Source: Desulfospira sp963664655 (GTDB lineage Bacteria; Desulfobacterota; Desulfobacteria; Desulfobacterales; Desulfobacteraceae). From it: a DNA stretch of 64,000 bases. The notes beneath the pieces are model-generated. The model was not told where the DNA came from. It was given only the letters and a program-made list of their open reading frames with translations, and did not search any database. The translations under genes were made by a program, and so were the position numbers. This document shows positions 15,476 through 24,585 of this stretch, piece by piece (position 1 is the stretch's first letter; every line of letters begins with the position of its first letter). The stretch covers positions 1,116,001 through 1,180,000 of the forward strand of contig OY761554.1 of NCBI GenBank assembly GCA_963664655.2, read 5' to 3'.

Positions 15476-16531
15476 TTATACATTATACTTTATTTCATAC
15501 ACCGGCAGTGCCTGTCCTGATTCTGTCAGGGCAAGAGAGGTTTCACTCACCTGCCCCAGCAGCGTGTTGTCCGCTGTGGTCAGGCTGAACGGGGACGAAA
15601 CGCCGTTAAGGTAAATGGCCCCGATATCCGCGTCTTTGAGCCGGGTGAGGGTTCCTGAATTGTCTCCCGGGGTCCAGAGGACAAACTGGTCAAACATCTC
15701 GTCGTTTTCGTCGATCCACTGGTTGTTGTCCTGGTCATATGCAGACAGTTCCCCAAAGCCGTCCCCGGTAGCGGGACCGAAAAGCTCACTGCCGTCGTTG
15801 ATGGTTCCGTCCTGGTTCAGGTCCAGTGCCAGGAAGGCCAAGCCGCTGTTGAGCATGGGCAGGTCTTCGGTTTCTCCGTCCAGATCCAGATCAATCGAAA
15901 ATTGCGCGGCATCAACAAGCATGGGGGTTTCCAAATTGGTCTGGATCACCAGAGGGTCCACCAGGGTGTAGCCGGATTCCGTGTACTGGACAAAAGACTC
16001 CTGGAAAAATTGCCGCTCCATTAACAGGTCCATGGAAAAATCAATGGCCTGGTTATCGGCGGTCATAACCGTGCCCTGGCCTGAGACGGTGACCGTTTCC
16101 GCTTCGCTGTGGGTATAAATTTCAGTTCTTGTGGTCTCCCATTGCCTGACCAGAGACCCCCCGAACTCAAAATTGAATCCCGCATAAATGTCATCTAAGC
16201 TGATCAATTGAAAGCTGGCGGACACCGACAGCTGTTCCTGAAATTTGTTGAGGATTTCCTGGGCGATCTGCCGTAAGATTTCCAGCTGGGCCATGAAACT
16301 CTCCGTTAAGGACACGGTTTGAACGGTTTCTCCGGATACGGGGTTAAAATGGGAACCGCCGGCAGACACCGCCGGCCCCCACAGCCCCCGGGACAGGGCC
16401 GTGGGGGGTGTGTTCCGGGCCCCGGCCGCCATGACCTCATTGAATGAAACGGTCTCGCGGGTTTGGATGGTCTGGGTTTTTGAATAACTTCTGTCTGATG
16501 AAAGGGTAAGGGAATAGGCATTGATTTTCAT
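15476..16531 (-). CDS. Conserved hypothetical protein with EF-hand-like calcium loops
   Basis: A 351-aa protein with no named function. The C-terminal third holds two aspartate-rich loops, DLNQDGTINDGSELFG and DQDNNQWIDENDEMFD, both fitting Ca2+-binding EF-hand/dockerin-type DxNxDG patterns. They are followed by FVLWTPGD and a beta-rich end. The N-terminal half is Gln/Thr/Ser-rich, with a predicted coiled segment (ILRQIAQEILNKFQEQLS). No signal peptide or membrane segment is visible, so export would need another route. A strong AAGGAGG precedes ATG 16531. It stands alone between the LPS region and the RND operon. Confidence 0.75.
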   Translation of the reverse strand: MKINAYSLTLSSDRSYSKTQTIQTRETVSFNEVMAAGARNTPPTALSRGLWGPAVSAGGSHFNPVSGETVQTVSLTESFMAQLEILRQIAQEILNKFQEQLSVSASFQLISLDDIYAGFNFEFGGSLVRQWETTRTEIYTHSEAETVTVSGQGTVMTADNQAIDFSMDLLMERQFFQESFVQYTESGYTLVDPLVIQTNLETPMLVDAAQFSIDLDLDGETEDLPMLNSGLAFLALDLNQDGTINDGSELFGPATGDGFGELSAYDQDNNQWIDENDEMFDQFVLWTPGDNSGTLTRLKDADIGAIYLNGVSSPFSLTTADNTLLGQVSETSLALTESGQALPVYEIKYNV

Positions 16532-16909
16532 GCAGCCTCCTTCAGATTTGCCGGTGTCGTCCTCTTCTTGAGGCTGGACCGGGAAAAAAGATCACCGACA
16601 TCGTCCTGGCTGCCGGACAACCCTACATTAATGCAAGTTGCATGCCTTTTTGATATCCGCCTGAAATCCAAGCAGATCGAAAACCCAGCCATTTTGAAGG
16701 GCGGCTGAAATGCGGTAAATTCTTCCTAGTTATCTGTTCAGGCATGACATAAAAAGATTGTAAACATGGTTTAGCTGCTAAACAATTTATGGGGTTGGTA
16801 CATGAAAACGAAATCAAACAAAATTTGGCCTTATTCCCGGCCGGCTGCGGCCTGGCTTTTTTTCATTTTTTTGCCCCGGTTCAGCCGGTCCCCAAAAAAA
16901 GGTACCGGG
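16532..16909. other. Gene-free stretch between two minus-strand genes
   Basis: No convincing gene. The right part is the 3' side of the RND operon and contains T-runs (CCTTTTTTTGG on the minus strand, around 16893-16903) after GGTAACCCGGTACC, a weak terminator-like arrangement. The left part holds the ribosome site and probable promoter of the EF-hand gene. Confidence 0.4.
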
Positions 16910-19900
16910 TTACCGGATGGGTGGCTTTTCGTTCAAGCCCTCAGTATCGGTTTCTTTTACCCGGTACCAGGCCGCCACCATACACGGCAGCACAAAAAGC
17001 GTTAAAATGGTGGCGCCCAGAAGCCCGCCGCCGATGCTCACGGCCATGGGACCCCAGAACTTGTCCCGGGCCAGGGGCAGCATGCCTAAAATGGCAGCCG
17101 CTGCCGTGAGCATGATGGGCCTGAACCTGAAAACCGTGGCCTTGATAATGGCATGGTACCGGCTTTCCCCGGCCGCTATCTGCCGGTCGATCTGGTCCAT
17201 GAGAATGACCGAGTTTCGAATGATAATGCCGGACAGTGCCAGGATCCCCAGCTGGGCCAGAAATCCCATGGGCATGTTAAACAGCAGCAGCGAGGCAATG
17301 ACGCCCATTAACCCCAGGGGTGCGGTCAGCAGGGTTAAAATCATGCTGGAAATGCTCTGCAGCTGGATCATGAGGATAATGACAATGATCATGACCATGG
17401 CCGGCACCATCTCCAGGATAAACCCGGTGGCCTTTTGGCTTTGTTCGGCCAGGCCGCCCACCTCAATGGCATACCCCTGGCCCAGGGTTTCCCGGACAGG
17501 TTTAAGGGCGTCATACAGCTTATTGGTGGCGTCGTTGCCGGTGATGCCCGGGACGGTATCGGCCTGGACCGTGATGGTGGGCAACAGGCTGCGCCGCCAG
17601 ATAACCCCTTCTTCCATGCCAAAATCAATATCGGCAATCTGCTCCAGGGGAATGGTTTTGCCGCTGGCCACATGAATGGGCAGGGCCCGGATATCCGAAA
17701 TGGACCGCAGGCCGTCTTTTGAGAGCCGCAGAACGATGTCCACGGTTTTGTCTTTTTCCCTGAACTGGCTGACCGGGATGCCTGAAATCTGGGACTGGAT
17801 GGCCAGGGCCAGATCTGAGCTTGCGATACCCAGCATCCGGGCCTTGTCCTGGTCTATGGTTAACTGAAGCTTTTTGGTTTTTTCATACCAGCTGAAGTTT
17901 ATTTTTCTTAAGGCCGGATCCTTTGCCATGACATCCTTAACCTTGCCGGCAATTTCCCGGACTTTGCCGTAATCCGGGCCGGAAACCCGCAGCATGACAG
18001 GGTAGGGCTCCGGCGGCCCCAATTGCAGGGTCTGGATATGGCCCCTGACGTGGGGAAAGGCGTTGTCCAGAAGATTCCGGATGTCTTTCTCAAGGGCCTT
18101 TCTCTGGTCAAGGCCTTTGGCCACAATGATAAACTGGGCAAAATCGGACTGGGGCATGACCGGGTCAAAAGTAAGAACAAACCGCGGCGCACCCGAGCCC
18201 ACATAACAGGCAAAATGGTCAATGTGGGGATTGCCGGCAATGGCCGCCGCAAAGGCCCTGGCCTGCTCATCGCAATTTTTAATGGAAGACCCTTCGGGCA
18301 GGGCCAGGTCCACCACCAGCTCAGGCCTGACCGAGGCCGGGAAGAATTCTTCTTTAACATATTTAAAGCCGTGCAGGGCCGCTGCAAATCCGGCCAGAGT
18401 GATCAACAGCACCACGACTTTGAATTTCAGGCACCAGACCAGAACTTTCCTGAACGCCCGGTAAAAGGCTTTGTCATAGATGTCCCTGTGCGGTTCTCCT
18501 GTTTTTGCAGGCCCGGCCTTGATCAGATAGGTTCCGATAAGGGGGGTGACCATCACGGAAACCACCCAGGAAATGAGAAGGGACAGGGTGATGACCGGAA
18601 AAATGGTATTGCAGAATTCAGCGGAATCCCCCAGGGAAAATCCAATGGGAATAAATCCGGCGCAGGTGATCAGGGTGCCGGTGAGCATGGGAAAGGCCGT
18701 GACCGTGTAGGCAAAGGCTGCGGCCCTGGTCTTTTCCCATCCCTGCTCCAGCTTCACGGACATCATTTCTATGGAGATCATGGCATCGTCCACCAGAAGT
18801 CCCAGGGAGATGATCAAGGAACCTAAGGAAACCCGCTGCAAGTCAATGCCGGATATTTTCATGGAAAGAAAGGTGGCCGCCACCACCAGGGGAATACACA
18901 GGGCCACCACCATGCCGGACCTGAGCCCCAAGCTCAGAAAACTGACAATGAGGATAATGGTGATGGCCTCGCCCAGGGTTTTGATAAATTCATCAATGGA
19001 ACCCTTGACCACCTGGGGCTGGTTGGCCACCTGGTGAAGGCTTAACCCTAACGGCATGGTTTTCTTGACCTGGGAAAGCGCGGCACCAAGGTCCCGGCCC
19101 AGGGTCAGGATATTGTCCCCCTGTTCCATGGACACGGCAATGCCGATGGACGGCTCCCCGTTATAATACATCATGGGCTCGGGCGGGTCGGCATAGGCCC
19201 TTTTAATGGCGGCGATATCCGCCAGCCGGAAGGTCCGGTCCAGCACCCGGATGGGCAGGTTGCGCAACTCATTGATATTGTCGAACAGCCCCGTGACCCG
19301 GACAAAGACATCGTCTTGTGAGGTTTCAAGCATGCCTGACGGGGTGACGGTATTCTGTTTTTTGATAATGGCCGCCACCAGCAGGGGGTCAATGCCTAAG
19401 CGCGAAAGCTTCTGGCTGTCCATTTCAACATAGATTTTTTCCGGCTGAACCCCTAACAGGGTCACCTTTTTAACACTTTTTATCCTCAACAACTCCTGGC
19501 GGATCTCCTCGGCCTTAAGGCGCATGGCCTCATAGGAAAACCCGTCGGATGTCAATGCGTAGATATTGCCGTACACATCGTCAAACCGGTCATTGAAATA
19601 GGGGCCCATAATGCCCGCAGGCAGTTCGTCTTTTATGCCTTGAACCATATTCCGGACTTCAAGCCAGGTGGCCCTGATGTCTTCAGGGGATACGGTTTCC
19701 TTGAGGTTGACGAAGATGACGGCCTGCTGAGGCCTTGACGTGCTTTCAAGATAGTCCAGTCCCGGGGTGTCCTGGAGTTCTTTTTCAATTTTGTCGGTGA
19801 CCTGCTGTTCCACTTCCACGGCCGATGCACCGGGCCAGCCCACAGCCACGATCATTTTTCTGATGGTGAAGTTGGGATCTTCCATCCGCCCCATGCCCTG

Positions 19901-19996
19901 GTAGGCATAGGCACCGGCCACAGCCGTCATAAAGATGATAAACCAGATGAGCTGCCGGTGGTTAAGGGACCATTCCGTAAGGTTGAAGTGTTTCAT
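16910..19996 (-). CDS. RND efflux transporter, inner-membrane permease (AcrB/MdtB superfamily)
   Basis: A 1028-aa proton-driven exporter. It shows TM1 (LIWFIIFMTAVAGAYAY), a first periplasmic loop starting GMGRMEDPNF, a central block of TM segments 2-6, a second periplasmic loop, and TM 8-12. TM4 carries the proton-relay pair in GLLVDDAMISIEM. In TM10 the usual lysine of AcrB-type pumps (AKNAILIVEF) is replaced by arginine (IIIRNSVILMDQ). Length agrees with the HAE1-type family. It overlaps the adaptor gene by four bases and belongs to the operon TetR - outer-membrane factor - adaptor - pump. Substrate unknown; drugs, bile-like detergents or metabolites are possible. Confidence 0.92.
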   Translation of the reverse strand: MKHFNLTEWSLNHRQLIWFIIFMTAVAGAYAYQGMGRMEDPNFTIRKMIVAVGWPGASAVEVEQQVTDKIEKELQDTPGLDYLESTSRPQQAVIFVNLKETVSPEDIRATWLEVRNMVQGIKDELPAGIMGPYFNDRFDDVYGNIYALTSDGFSYEAMRLKAEEIRQELLRIKSVKKVTLLGVQPEKIYVEMDSQKLSRLGIDPLLVAAIIKKQNTVTPSGMLETSQDDVFVRVTGLFDNINELRNLPIRVLDRTFRLADIAAIKRAYADPPEPMMYYNGEPSIGIAVSMEQGDNILTLGRDLGAALSQVKKTMPLGLSLHQVANQPQVVKGSIDEFIKTLGEAITIILIVSFLSLGLRSGMVVALCIPLVVAATFLSMKISGIDLQRVSLGSLIISLGLLVDDAMISIEMMSVKLEQGWEKTRAAAFAYTVTAFPMLTGTLITCAGFIPIGFSLGDSAEFCNTIFPVITLSLLISWVVSVMVTPLIGTYLIKAGPAKTGEPHRDIYDKAFYRAFRKVLVWCLKFKVVVLLITLAGFAAALHGFKYVKEEFFPASVRPELVVDLALPEGSSIKNCDEQARAFAAAIAGNPHIDHFACYVGSGAPRFVLTFDPVMPQSDFAQFIIVAKGLDQRKALEKDIRNLLDNAFPHVRGHIQTLQLGPPEPYPVMLRVSGPDYGKVREIAGKVKDVMAKDPALRKINFSWYEKTKKLQLTIDQDKARMLGIASSDLALAIQSQISGIPVSQFREKDKTVDIVLRLSKDGLRSISDIRALPIHVASGKTIPLEQIADIDFGMEEGVIWRRSLLPTITVQADTVPGITGNDATNKLYDALKPVRETLGQGYAIEVGGLAEQSQKATGFILEMVPAMVMIIVIILMIQLQSISSMILTLLTAPLGLMGVIASLLLFNMPMGFLAQLGILALSGIIIRNSVILMDQIDRQIAAGESRYHAIIKATVFRFRPIMLTAAAAILGMLPLARDKFWGPMAVSIGGGLLGATILTLFVLPCMVAAWYRVKETDTEGLNEKPPIR

Positions 19997-21105
19997 TTTT
20001 CGGCCCCTTGGGTTCTGACGGCCTGGCCTTCCAATAGCTTGTGAACACCGGCAGTGACAATCACATCTCCGGCAGACAGGCCTTCCACAACCTGAATCTG
20101 ATCATCACTGCCCACAGGCCCGAGACGGATCATGCGCAGGCGGGCGGTCCGGTTTTCAATTACCCATACCTTGGGAACATCGCCGGTCTGGTATACGGCG
20201 GAAAGGGGAATAAAGAGGGGGCTGCCGGAAAGGTCATTATGGGCCTGGCTGACGGCTGAGGCGGTCATGCCCAGGCGGACCGTGTCCGGGGGGCCAACCA
20301 GGGTGACCCGGGCCTTATAGGTCCGGGTGACGGGGTCGGCCACCGGGGAAACAAACCGGGCCTGCCCTTTAACGGTTGTCCCGGGAAGGGCCCAGAACGA
20401 AACCGTGAATGCTGCCCCGGTGTCAAATTCCCCCACCTGGTTTTCCGGTACGAAAATTTCAATTTCCCGCTCCGGCCCGGTGGCCATGATGAGCACGGGC
20501 TGGCCCGCGCCCACCACCTGGCCGGCCTCAGCCCTGACATCCAGGACCACGCCGCTGCGGTCTGCCTTAAGGGTGCAGTAGCTCAGCTGGTTGGCGGCCT
20601 GGGTGAGCTGGGCCCGGGCCTGTTTTAATACGGCGGCTGCCGAGTCCGCCCCATTCTGGTAACGGTCCAGTTCCGCCTGGCTCATGAAATCCTGGTCGTA
20701 AAGGGCCTTAAACCGCTTGAGCAGGTCAGCGGCCAGTCTGGACTGGCTGGCCGCGGCCTCTGCCTGGGCCCGGGCTGCGGTGACGGCTTCTTTGATATCC
20801 TTGGGGTCTAGTTCCATGAGAACATCTCCCGCATTGACCCGGGTGCCCGTTTCCACATGCCGGGCAATGACCTTGCCCGGAACCCTGAAGCCTAAGGCGG
20901 TTTCATACCGGCCCCGGACCTCACCGGAAAACACATGGGCCAAATGGTTGGGGGAAGGGGAAATGGCCATGGCGGCGACAAGGGCCGGGGCTTCCGGTGC
21001 CGGTTGTTTTTCGTCACGGGTCAGGGGATTTTTACAGCCGGAAACGGCAAGCACGGCCATACAGATCAGTGCAAGGGCAAAACGGCGGGTTATGGCTTGG
21101 TTCAT
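19993..21105 (-). CDS. RND efflux periplasmic adaptor lipoprotein (AcrA family)
   Basis: A 370-aa membrane-fusion protein linking the pump to the outer-membrane channel. A lipoprotein signal (FALALICMAVLAVSGC) anchors it in the membrane. Then follow the lipoyl/barrel-sandwich halves (GRVR-like region and LKADRSGVVLDV), an alpha-hairpin rich in Ala/Gln/Arg, and the beta-barrel and membrane-proximal domains. The open frame reaches 21153, but ATG 21105 has AAGGAG 9 bases upstream and begins exactly at the signal peptide. Its start is 7 bases after the stop of the outer-membrane factor gene, and its end overlaps the pump gene (ATGA). Confidence 0.9.
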   Translation of the reverse strand: MNQAITRRFALALICMAVLAVSGCKNPLTRDEKQPAPEAPALVAAMAISPSPNHLAHVFSGEVRGRYETALGFRVPGKVIARHVETGTRVNAGDVLMELDPKDIKEAVTAARAQAEAAASQSRLAADLLKRFKALYDQDFMSQAELDRYQNGADSAAAVLKQARAQLTQAANQLSYCTLKADRSGVVLDVRAEAGQVVGAGQPVLIMATGPEREIEIFVPENQVGEFDTGAAFTVSFWALPGTTVKGQARFVSPVADPVTRTYKARVTLVGPPDTVRLGMTASAVSQAHNDLSGSPLFIPLSAVYQTGDVPKVWVIENRTARLRMIRLGPVGSDDQIQVVEGLSAGDVIVTAGVHKLLEGQAVRTQGAEK

Positions 21106-21112
21106 GGCAGGT

Positions 21113-22519
21113 CTACTCCTTTCCCATGGCGCGTTCCAGTTCGGATACCGCAATGTTGTACATGCTCAGGGCATGGATATGATTGGTTTTGGCCCGGGTA
21201 AGGCCGACTTCGGCGTCCAGACGTTCCAGGGAGGTGCTCAGGCCCACCCGGTACCGGGTCCGGGCGGCGTCTAAAGCTTCCCGGGCCGTGTTAAGGGATT
21301 TTTGGGCCACCCCGATGGAGGCCCATGCGGCCCGGGCATTGTGAAAGGCCTTTTCCACCTCAAGACGGATGCCCCGGTCCAGTTCTTTTGCGGCGGTCCG
21401 GGCCTTTTCCAGCTGAATCCGGGCCTGGGCCGTTTCATGTTTTACCCGGCCGTGATCATACAAATCCATGCTGGCCACAAGCCCGATCTGGGCGGACGGG
21501 TCTTCGTTTTCCGGCTCGTACCGGTGGGCTTCCCCCACCAGGGCCAGCAGGGGCAGCCGCTTGCTGTTGGCAATGGTGATCTGTTCTGCGGCCATTTTAA
21601 TTCGGGCCTGAAATGCGTCCAGTTCCGGCCGGTTTTCAAGGGCGGTCTTAATGCAGGCGGCCAGATCAAGGTTAAGGGGGATACACCCGGGATCGTCCCC
21701 AAAGGCAAATGTTGTCTCCATGTTCACCCCGAGAACATAGTTAAGGGATGACTTTGCCAGATCAACGTTGTTATGGGCATATAGCTGCTGCTGTTTTAAA
21801 TCGGCCAGTTTTTCTTCCGCCCGGAGCAGGTCCAGTTTGGGCACGATTTTCTGGTCATGGGCAGCCGTTGCCTCTTTGACGTGTTCTGCCATGCTGATAA
21901 CGGCTTCATCCATGGCCCGGGCCATCTGCCGGGCCAGAATCACCGTATAAAAGGCTTTTTTCGCGGCCAGGGCCAGATCGTTGTCAGAGGCGGCCATATT
22001 TTTTTGGGCATTTTCAAGGCTGGCCTGGGCCAGGCGGCGGGTGGCGGACAGCTTGCGGCCCGTATACAGGGGCTGGGTCACCTTGATCCCGGCCCCGTAG
22101 TAAGTCCGGCTGTCGTCGGGCATGGACAGTTCCGGCACCTGGCCGGAGGTCATGGCGGACAGGGCGTTGTTGAGCTGAACCAGGCCCTGCTCAGTTTGAA
22201 CGATGCTGGGCAGGTCATCGTACCGGTAACCGCCGGCTTCCAGGGTCAGGGTCGGCCCAAATGCGGCTGTGGCCCGGGCCACGCCCTCATGGGCCATATC
22301 AATATCCTGTCCTGACATGCGCCGTTTCAGGCTGTGTTCAAGGGCGATCTCAACGGCCCGCTCTCTGGTGAGGACCTCCTGAGGGACATCCTGAGGGACC
22401 TCCAGAGGGACCTCCTGAGCCCGGCAAATTCCCGGCCCGGTTCCGGGAACTGAAACCAGACATATGGCCCCGGCCATAAAAAACAAAACAAACCGGTTGA
22501 AATTTCGAAGATTCTTCAT
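21113..22519 (-). CDS. TolC-family outer-membrane efflux protein
   Basis: A 468-aa outer-membrane channel of the TolC family. An N-terminal signal peptide (FVLFFMAGAICLVSVPG) is followed by an odd acidic repeat EVPLEVPQDVPQEV, then two homologous halves of long amphipathic helices (ARAQ/ALENRPELDAFQARIK type) ending ...AVSELERAMGKE. The chosen start ATG 22519 has GAAAGG seven bases upstream; an in-frame ATG at 22534 lacks a ribosome site. It is the second gene of the TetR-RND operon. Unlike the NodT proteins elsewhere in the window, it has no lipobox. Confidence 0.88.
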   Translation of the reverse strand: MKNLRNFNRFVLFFMAGAICLVSVPGTGPGICRAQEVPLEVPQDVPQEVLTRERAVEIALEHSLKRRMSGQDIDMAHEGVARATAAFGPTLTLEAGGYRYDDLPSIVQTEQGLVQLNNALSAMTSGQVPELSMPDDSRTYYGAGIKVTQPLYTGRKLSATRRLAQASLENAQKNMAASDNDLALAAKKAFYTVILARQMARAMDEAVISMAEHVKEATAAHDQKIVPKLDLLRAEEKLADLKQQQLYAHNNVDLAKSSLNYVLGVNMETTFAFGDDPGCIPLNLDLAACIKTALENRPELDAFQARIKMAAEQITIANSKRLPLLALVGEAHRYEPENEDPSAQIGLVASMDLYDHGRVKHETAQARIQLEKARTAAKELDRGIRLEVEKAFHNARAAWASIGVAQKSLNTAREALDAARTRYRVGLSTSLERLDAEVGLTRAKTNHIHALSMYNIAVSELERAMGKE

Positions 22520-22559
22520 AAAAAAGCCTTTCATCAATCAAAAGCAGGGGGGTGTTGTT

Positions 22560-23216
22560 TTATGCTTTTGAAAAGGGTTCGGCCGCTTGGGGCCTGAGGG
22601 CGGCAAGAATCAATTGCCTGACCTTGGGAAACAAATGGGCAAACCCGCTGGTGTCCGACGGCGGTCTGTCCAGGGCTGCATGAAGTTCGTTTTCCACGGG
22701 CAGGGCCAGATGATGCAAAATCAGGGTGCCAATGATCATGGAGTGAACGGCCAGGGGGTCTGTCGGGGCAAACACCCCTTTTTGTATCCCATCGGTTATG
22801 ACGGATTCAAGCATTTTAAAGGTAACGCCCACCTCCTCAAATACCATCCGGTCAAAATGGGTCCACCCGGAAACCATTTCCCGGACCATGATCCGTGTGA
22901 AATGGGGGTGGGCTTCCATGATGTCGGCCACCGTGGCCATGTATACGGAAAGTTTTTCCTGGGGGGTCGATTGGGCTTCAATTTCCCGGCTCAGCTGCTG
23001 TGCCTTGTCGCTATATGCGTCCTTGACCACAGCCTGGTACAGGGCGCGCTTGTTGCCGATCCGATAGTAAATCATGGCTTTGTTTACCCCGGCTTTGTCG
23101 GCAATGTCGTCCATCCGGGCACGGTTAAACCCCCGGGCGGCAAATATCAGCAACGCCGCATCCAGGATGCTGCGGATGGTTTTGTTCTTTTTATGCTGTC
23201 TTATGGTTGTGGCCAT
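22560..23216 (-). CDS. TetR-family transcriptional regulator of the RND operon
   Basis: A 218-aa repressor. The N-terminal helix-turn-helix spans ILDAALLIFAARGFNRAR...DDIADKAGVNKAMIYYR; the C-terminal ligand domain is of the CecR/YttP type. The frame opens at 23261, but ATG 23216 (MATTIRQ) has AAAGGA at proper spacing. It is the first gene of the operon leading to the outer-membrane factor, adaptor and pump. A perfect palindrome at 23265-23282, just upstream, is the likely operator, so the regulator probably controls itself and the pump together. Confidence 0.88.
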   Translation of the reverse strand: MATTIRQHKKNKTIRSILDAALLIFAARGFNRARMDDIADKAGVNKAMIYYRIGNKRALYQAVVKDAYSDKAQQLSREIEAQSTPQEKLSVYMATVADIMEAHPHFTRIMVREMVSGWTHFDRMVFEEVGVTFKMLESVITDGIQKGVFAPTDPLAVHSMIIGTLILHHLALPVENELHAALDRPPSDTSGFAHLFPKVRQLILAALRPQAAEPFSKA

Positions 23217-23264
23217 CGCCTGATTTCCTTTCATCCTGCCTATGTTTTCCGGATGACGCAAAAG

Positions 23265-23282
23265 TTTAACTAAACAGTTAAA
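23265..23282 (-). promoter_or_regulatory. Probable TetR operator (perfect 18-bp palindrome)
   Basis: TTTAACTAAACAGTTAAA: 7-bp arms TTTAACT/AGTTAAA around AAAC. It lies 49-66 bases upstream of the chosen TetR start, where the promoter should be. The architecture (AT-rich, AACT/AGTT half-sites) is common for TetR operators of RND pumps. Confidence 0.65.
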
Positions 23283-23458
23283 ATAACCAGTCGGGTTTTA
23301 TTGTCCAGGAAATTTTTTAAAAATGGGAACCTTGTAAGAAAATTTCTGACACAACAATCAGAAAACTTCCAATTGTTCCTTGGATTCATGCCTGTTAGGT
23401 TGCCATGATAGGAGAAAGAAGGATTCGTTATTATTAATCAATTTAAAGGAGGATCGCA

Positions 23459-24421
23459 ATGAGAGGGAAAAGTTTATTGATTGCCGGATTGATTGCCGTG
23501 TCAGCGTTGGGGTTAAGCCAGTCTGCCTTTGCCAAAACCCGTGTGGTGTTCGGCGGGGGGCCGGCCGGCGGCACGTTCCAGGTGGTTGCCAACAGCATTC
23601 AGGTGTATAAACCCATAAAGGACGTCGCCGAATTCAAGGTCCAGGCCCAGTCTTCAGGCGGGTCCACTGAAAATTTAAGAAAGACCGATGCCGGACGGCA
23701 GCAGATGAGCGTGGTTTATTCCGGCCATGTCTACTTGGGCCGTAACGGCCGGCTGGCAAACGACACCAAAAAGTATGAAAACGTTCTGGCCGTTGCCTGG
23801 CTTTATGGCGCACCGGCTCAGCTGATCGTCCGTAAAGGTTCGGGCATCAAGTCCGTCAAAGACCTGGTAGGGAAAAAAGTGGGCGTGGGCAATGCCGGCT
23901 CCGGCGCATTTGCCAACTGTGAACTGTTTTTCAAACACATGGGCGTCTGGGACAACATCGAAAGAAACGCCATGGGGTATAATGATGCGGCCCAGGCCTT
24001 TGGAAACAATCAGCTGGATGCCTTCTGGCTGTTTACCGCCTTTCCGTCAGGCGCCGTCATCATGGCTGCCCAGACCAACGACATCGCCATGGTGGACCTG
24101 GATGCCGATGCTGTAAATTCCAAATTCTATGAACAATACCCGTATTTTGCCAAACTTTCGGTTCCGGCCAACACCTACAAGGGCGTTGATTACGATGTGC
24201 CGTCGTTTCAGGATTCCGCCCTCTGGGTGGCCAACTCAAAGGTTCCTGATGACGTGGTGTATCAAATGCTGTCCATCATCTACACCGACGAGGGGCTGGC
24301 CCATATGAAGGCCCAGAAAAAAACATTTAAGAATATGTCCGTTAAAACCGGTGCCGACGGTGTTGTCACACCGTTTCATCCCGGAGCCGAAAAGTTCTGG
24401 AAAGAAAAAGGCATTTTATAA
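23459..24421 (+). CDS. TAXI-family TRAP transporter solute-binding protein
   Basis: A 320-aa periplasmic binding protein. A signal peptide (about residues 1-25, cleavage after SAFA) precedes the TAXI fold, recognised by FGGGPAGGTFQVVANS at the start of the mature protein, SGGSTENLR, and the conserved VGVGNAGSGAFANCELFF block. It captures an organic anion and delivers it to the membrane partner encoded 164 bases downstream. TAXI proteins often bind glutamate or dicarboxylates, but the ligand here is open. A strong AAAGGAGG ribosome site precedes ATG 23459. A hairpin after the gene may raise its expression over the permease. Confidence 0.9.
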   Translation: MRGKSLLIAGLIAVSALGLSQSAFAKTRVVFGGGPAGGTFQVVANSIQVYKPIKDVAEFKVQAQSSGGSTENLRKTDAGRQQMSVVYSGHVYLGRNGRLANDTKKYENVLAVAWLYGAPAQLIVRKGSGIKSVKDLVGKKVGVGNAGSGAFANCELFFKHMGVWDNIERNAMGYNDAAQAFGNNQLDAFWLFTAFPSGAVIMAAQTNDIAMVDLDADAVNSKFYEQYPYFAKLSVPANTYKGVDYDVPSFQDSALWVANSKVPDDVVYQMLSIIYTDEGLAHMKAQKKTFKNMSVKTGADGVVTPFHPGAEKFWKEKGIL

Positions 24422-24441
24422 ATTTAGTTAAAAATGGTTAT

Positions 24442-24489
24442 TTTCCGTACCCGGGACACCCCTGTCCCGGTACGGAAATCCCTTTTTTT
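24442..24489 (+). terminator. Hairpin with T-run between binding-protein and permease genes
   Basis: TTTCCGTACCCGGGACA and TGTCCCGGTACGGAAA (24442-24478) form a 16-bp stem with one bulged C and a CCCC loop, followed shortly by TTTTTTT (24483-24489). As an intrinsic terminator it would let the abundant binding protein be made in excess of the permease by partial read-through. Confidence 0.75.
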
Positions 24490-24530
24490 CAGCAGCCCGG
24501 CATTGGTGCCAGGCCCGCCCTCATCAAGAA

Positions 24531-24571
24531 CAAAAGCTAACCGCTAATGGCTGAAAGCTAACAGCTAAAAA
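24531..24571. repeat. Short GCTAATGGCTGAAAGC repeats
   Basis: AAAGCTAACCGCTAATGGC, TGAAAGCTAACAGC and TAAAAAC follow each other directly upstream of the permease ribosome site. The same units appear at 7141-7226. Confidence 0.65.
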
Positions 24572-24585
24572 CAGAAAGGCAAACC

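Noticed and set aside
18023..18826. 267-codon plus-strand frame opposite the RND pump
   Set aside because: Low-complexity Gly/His/Gln-rich shadow of the pump gene.
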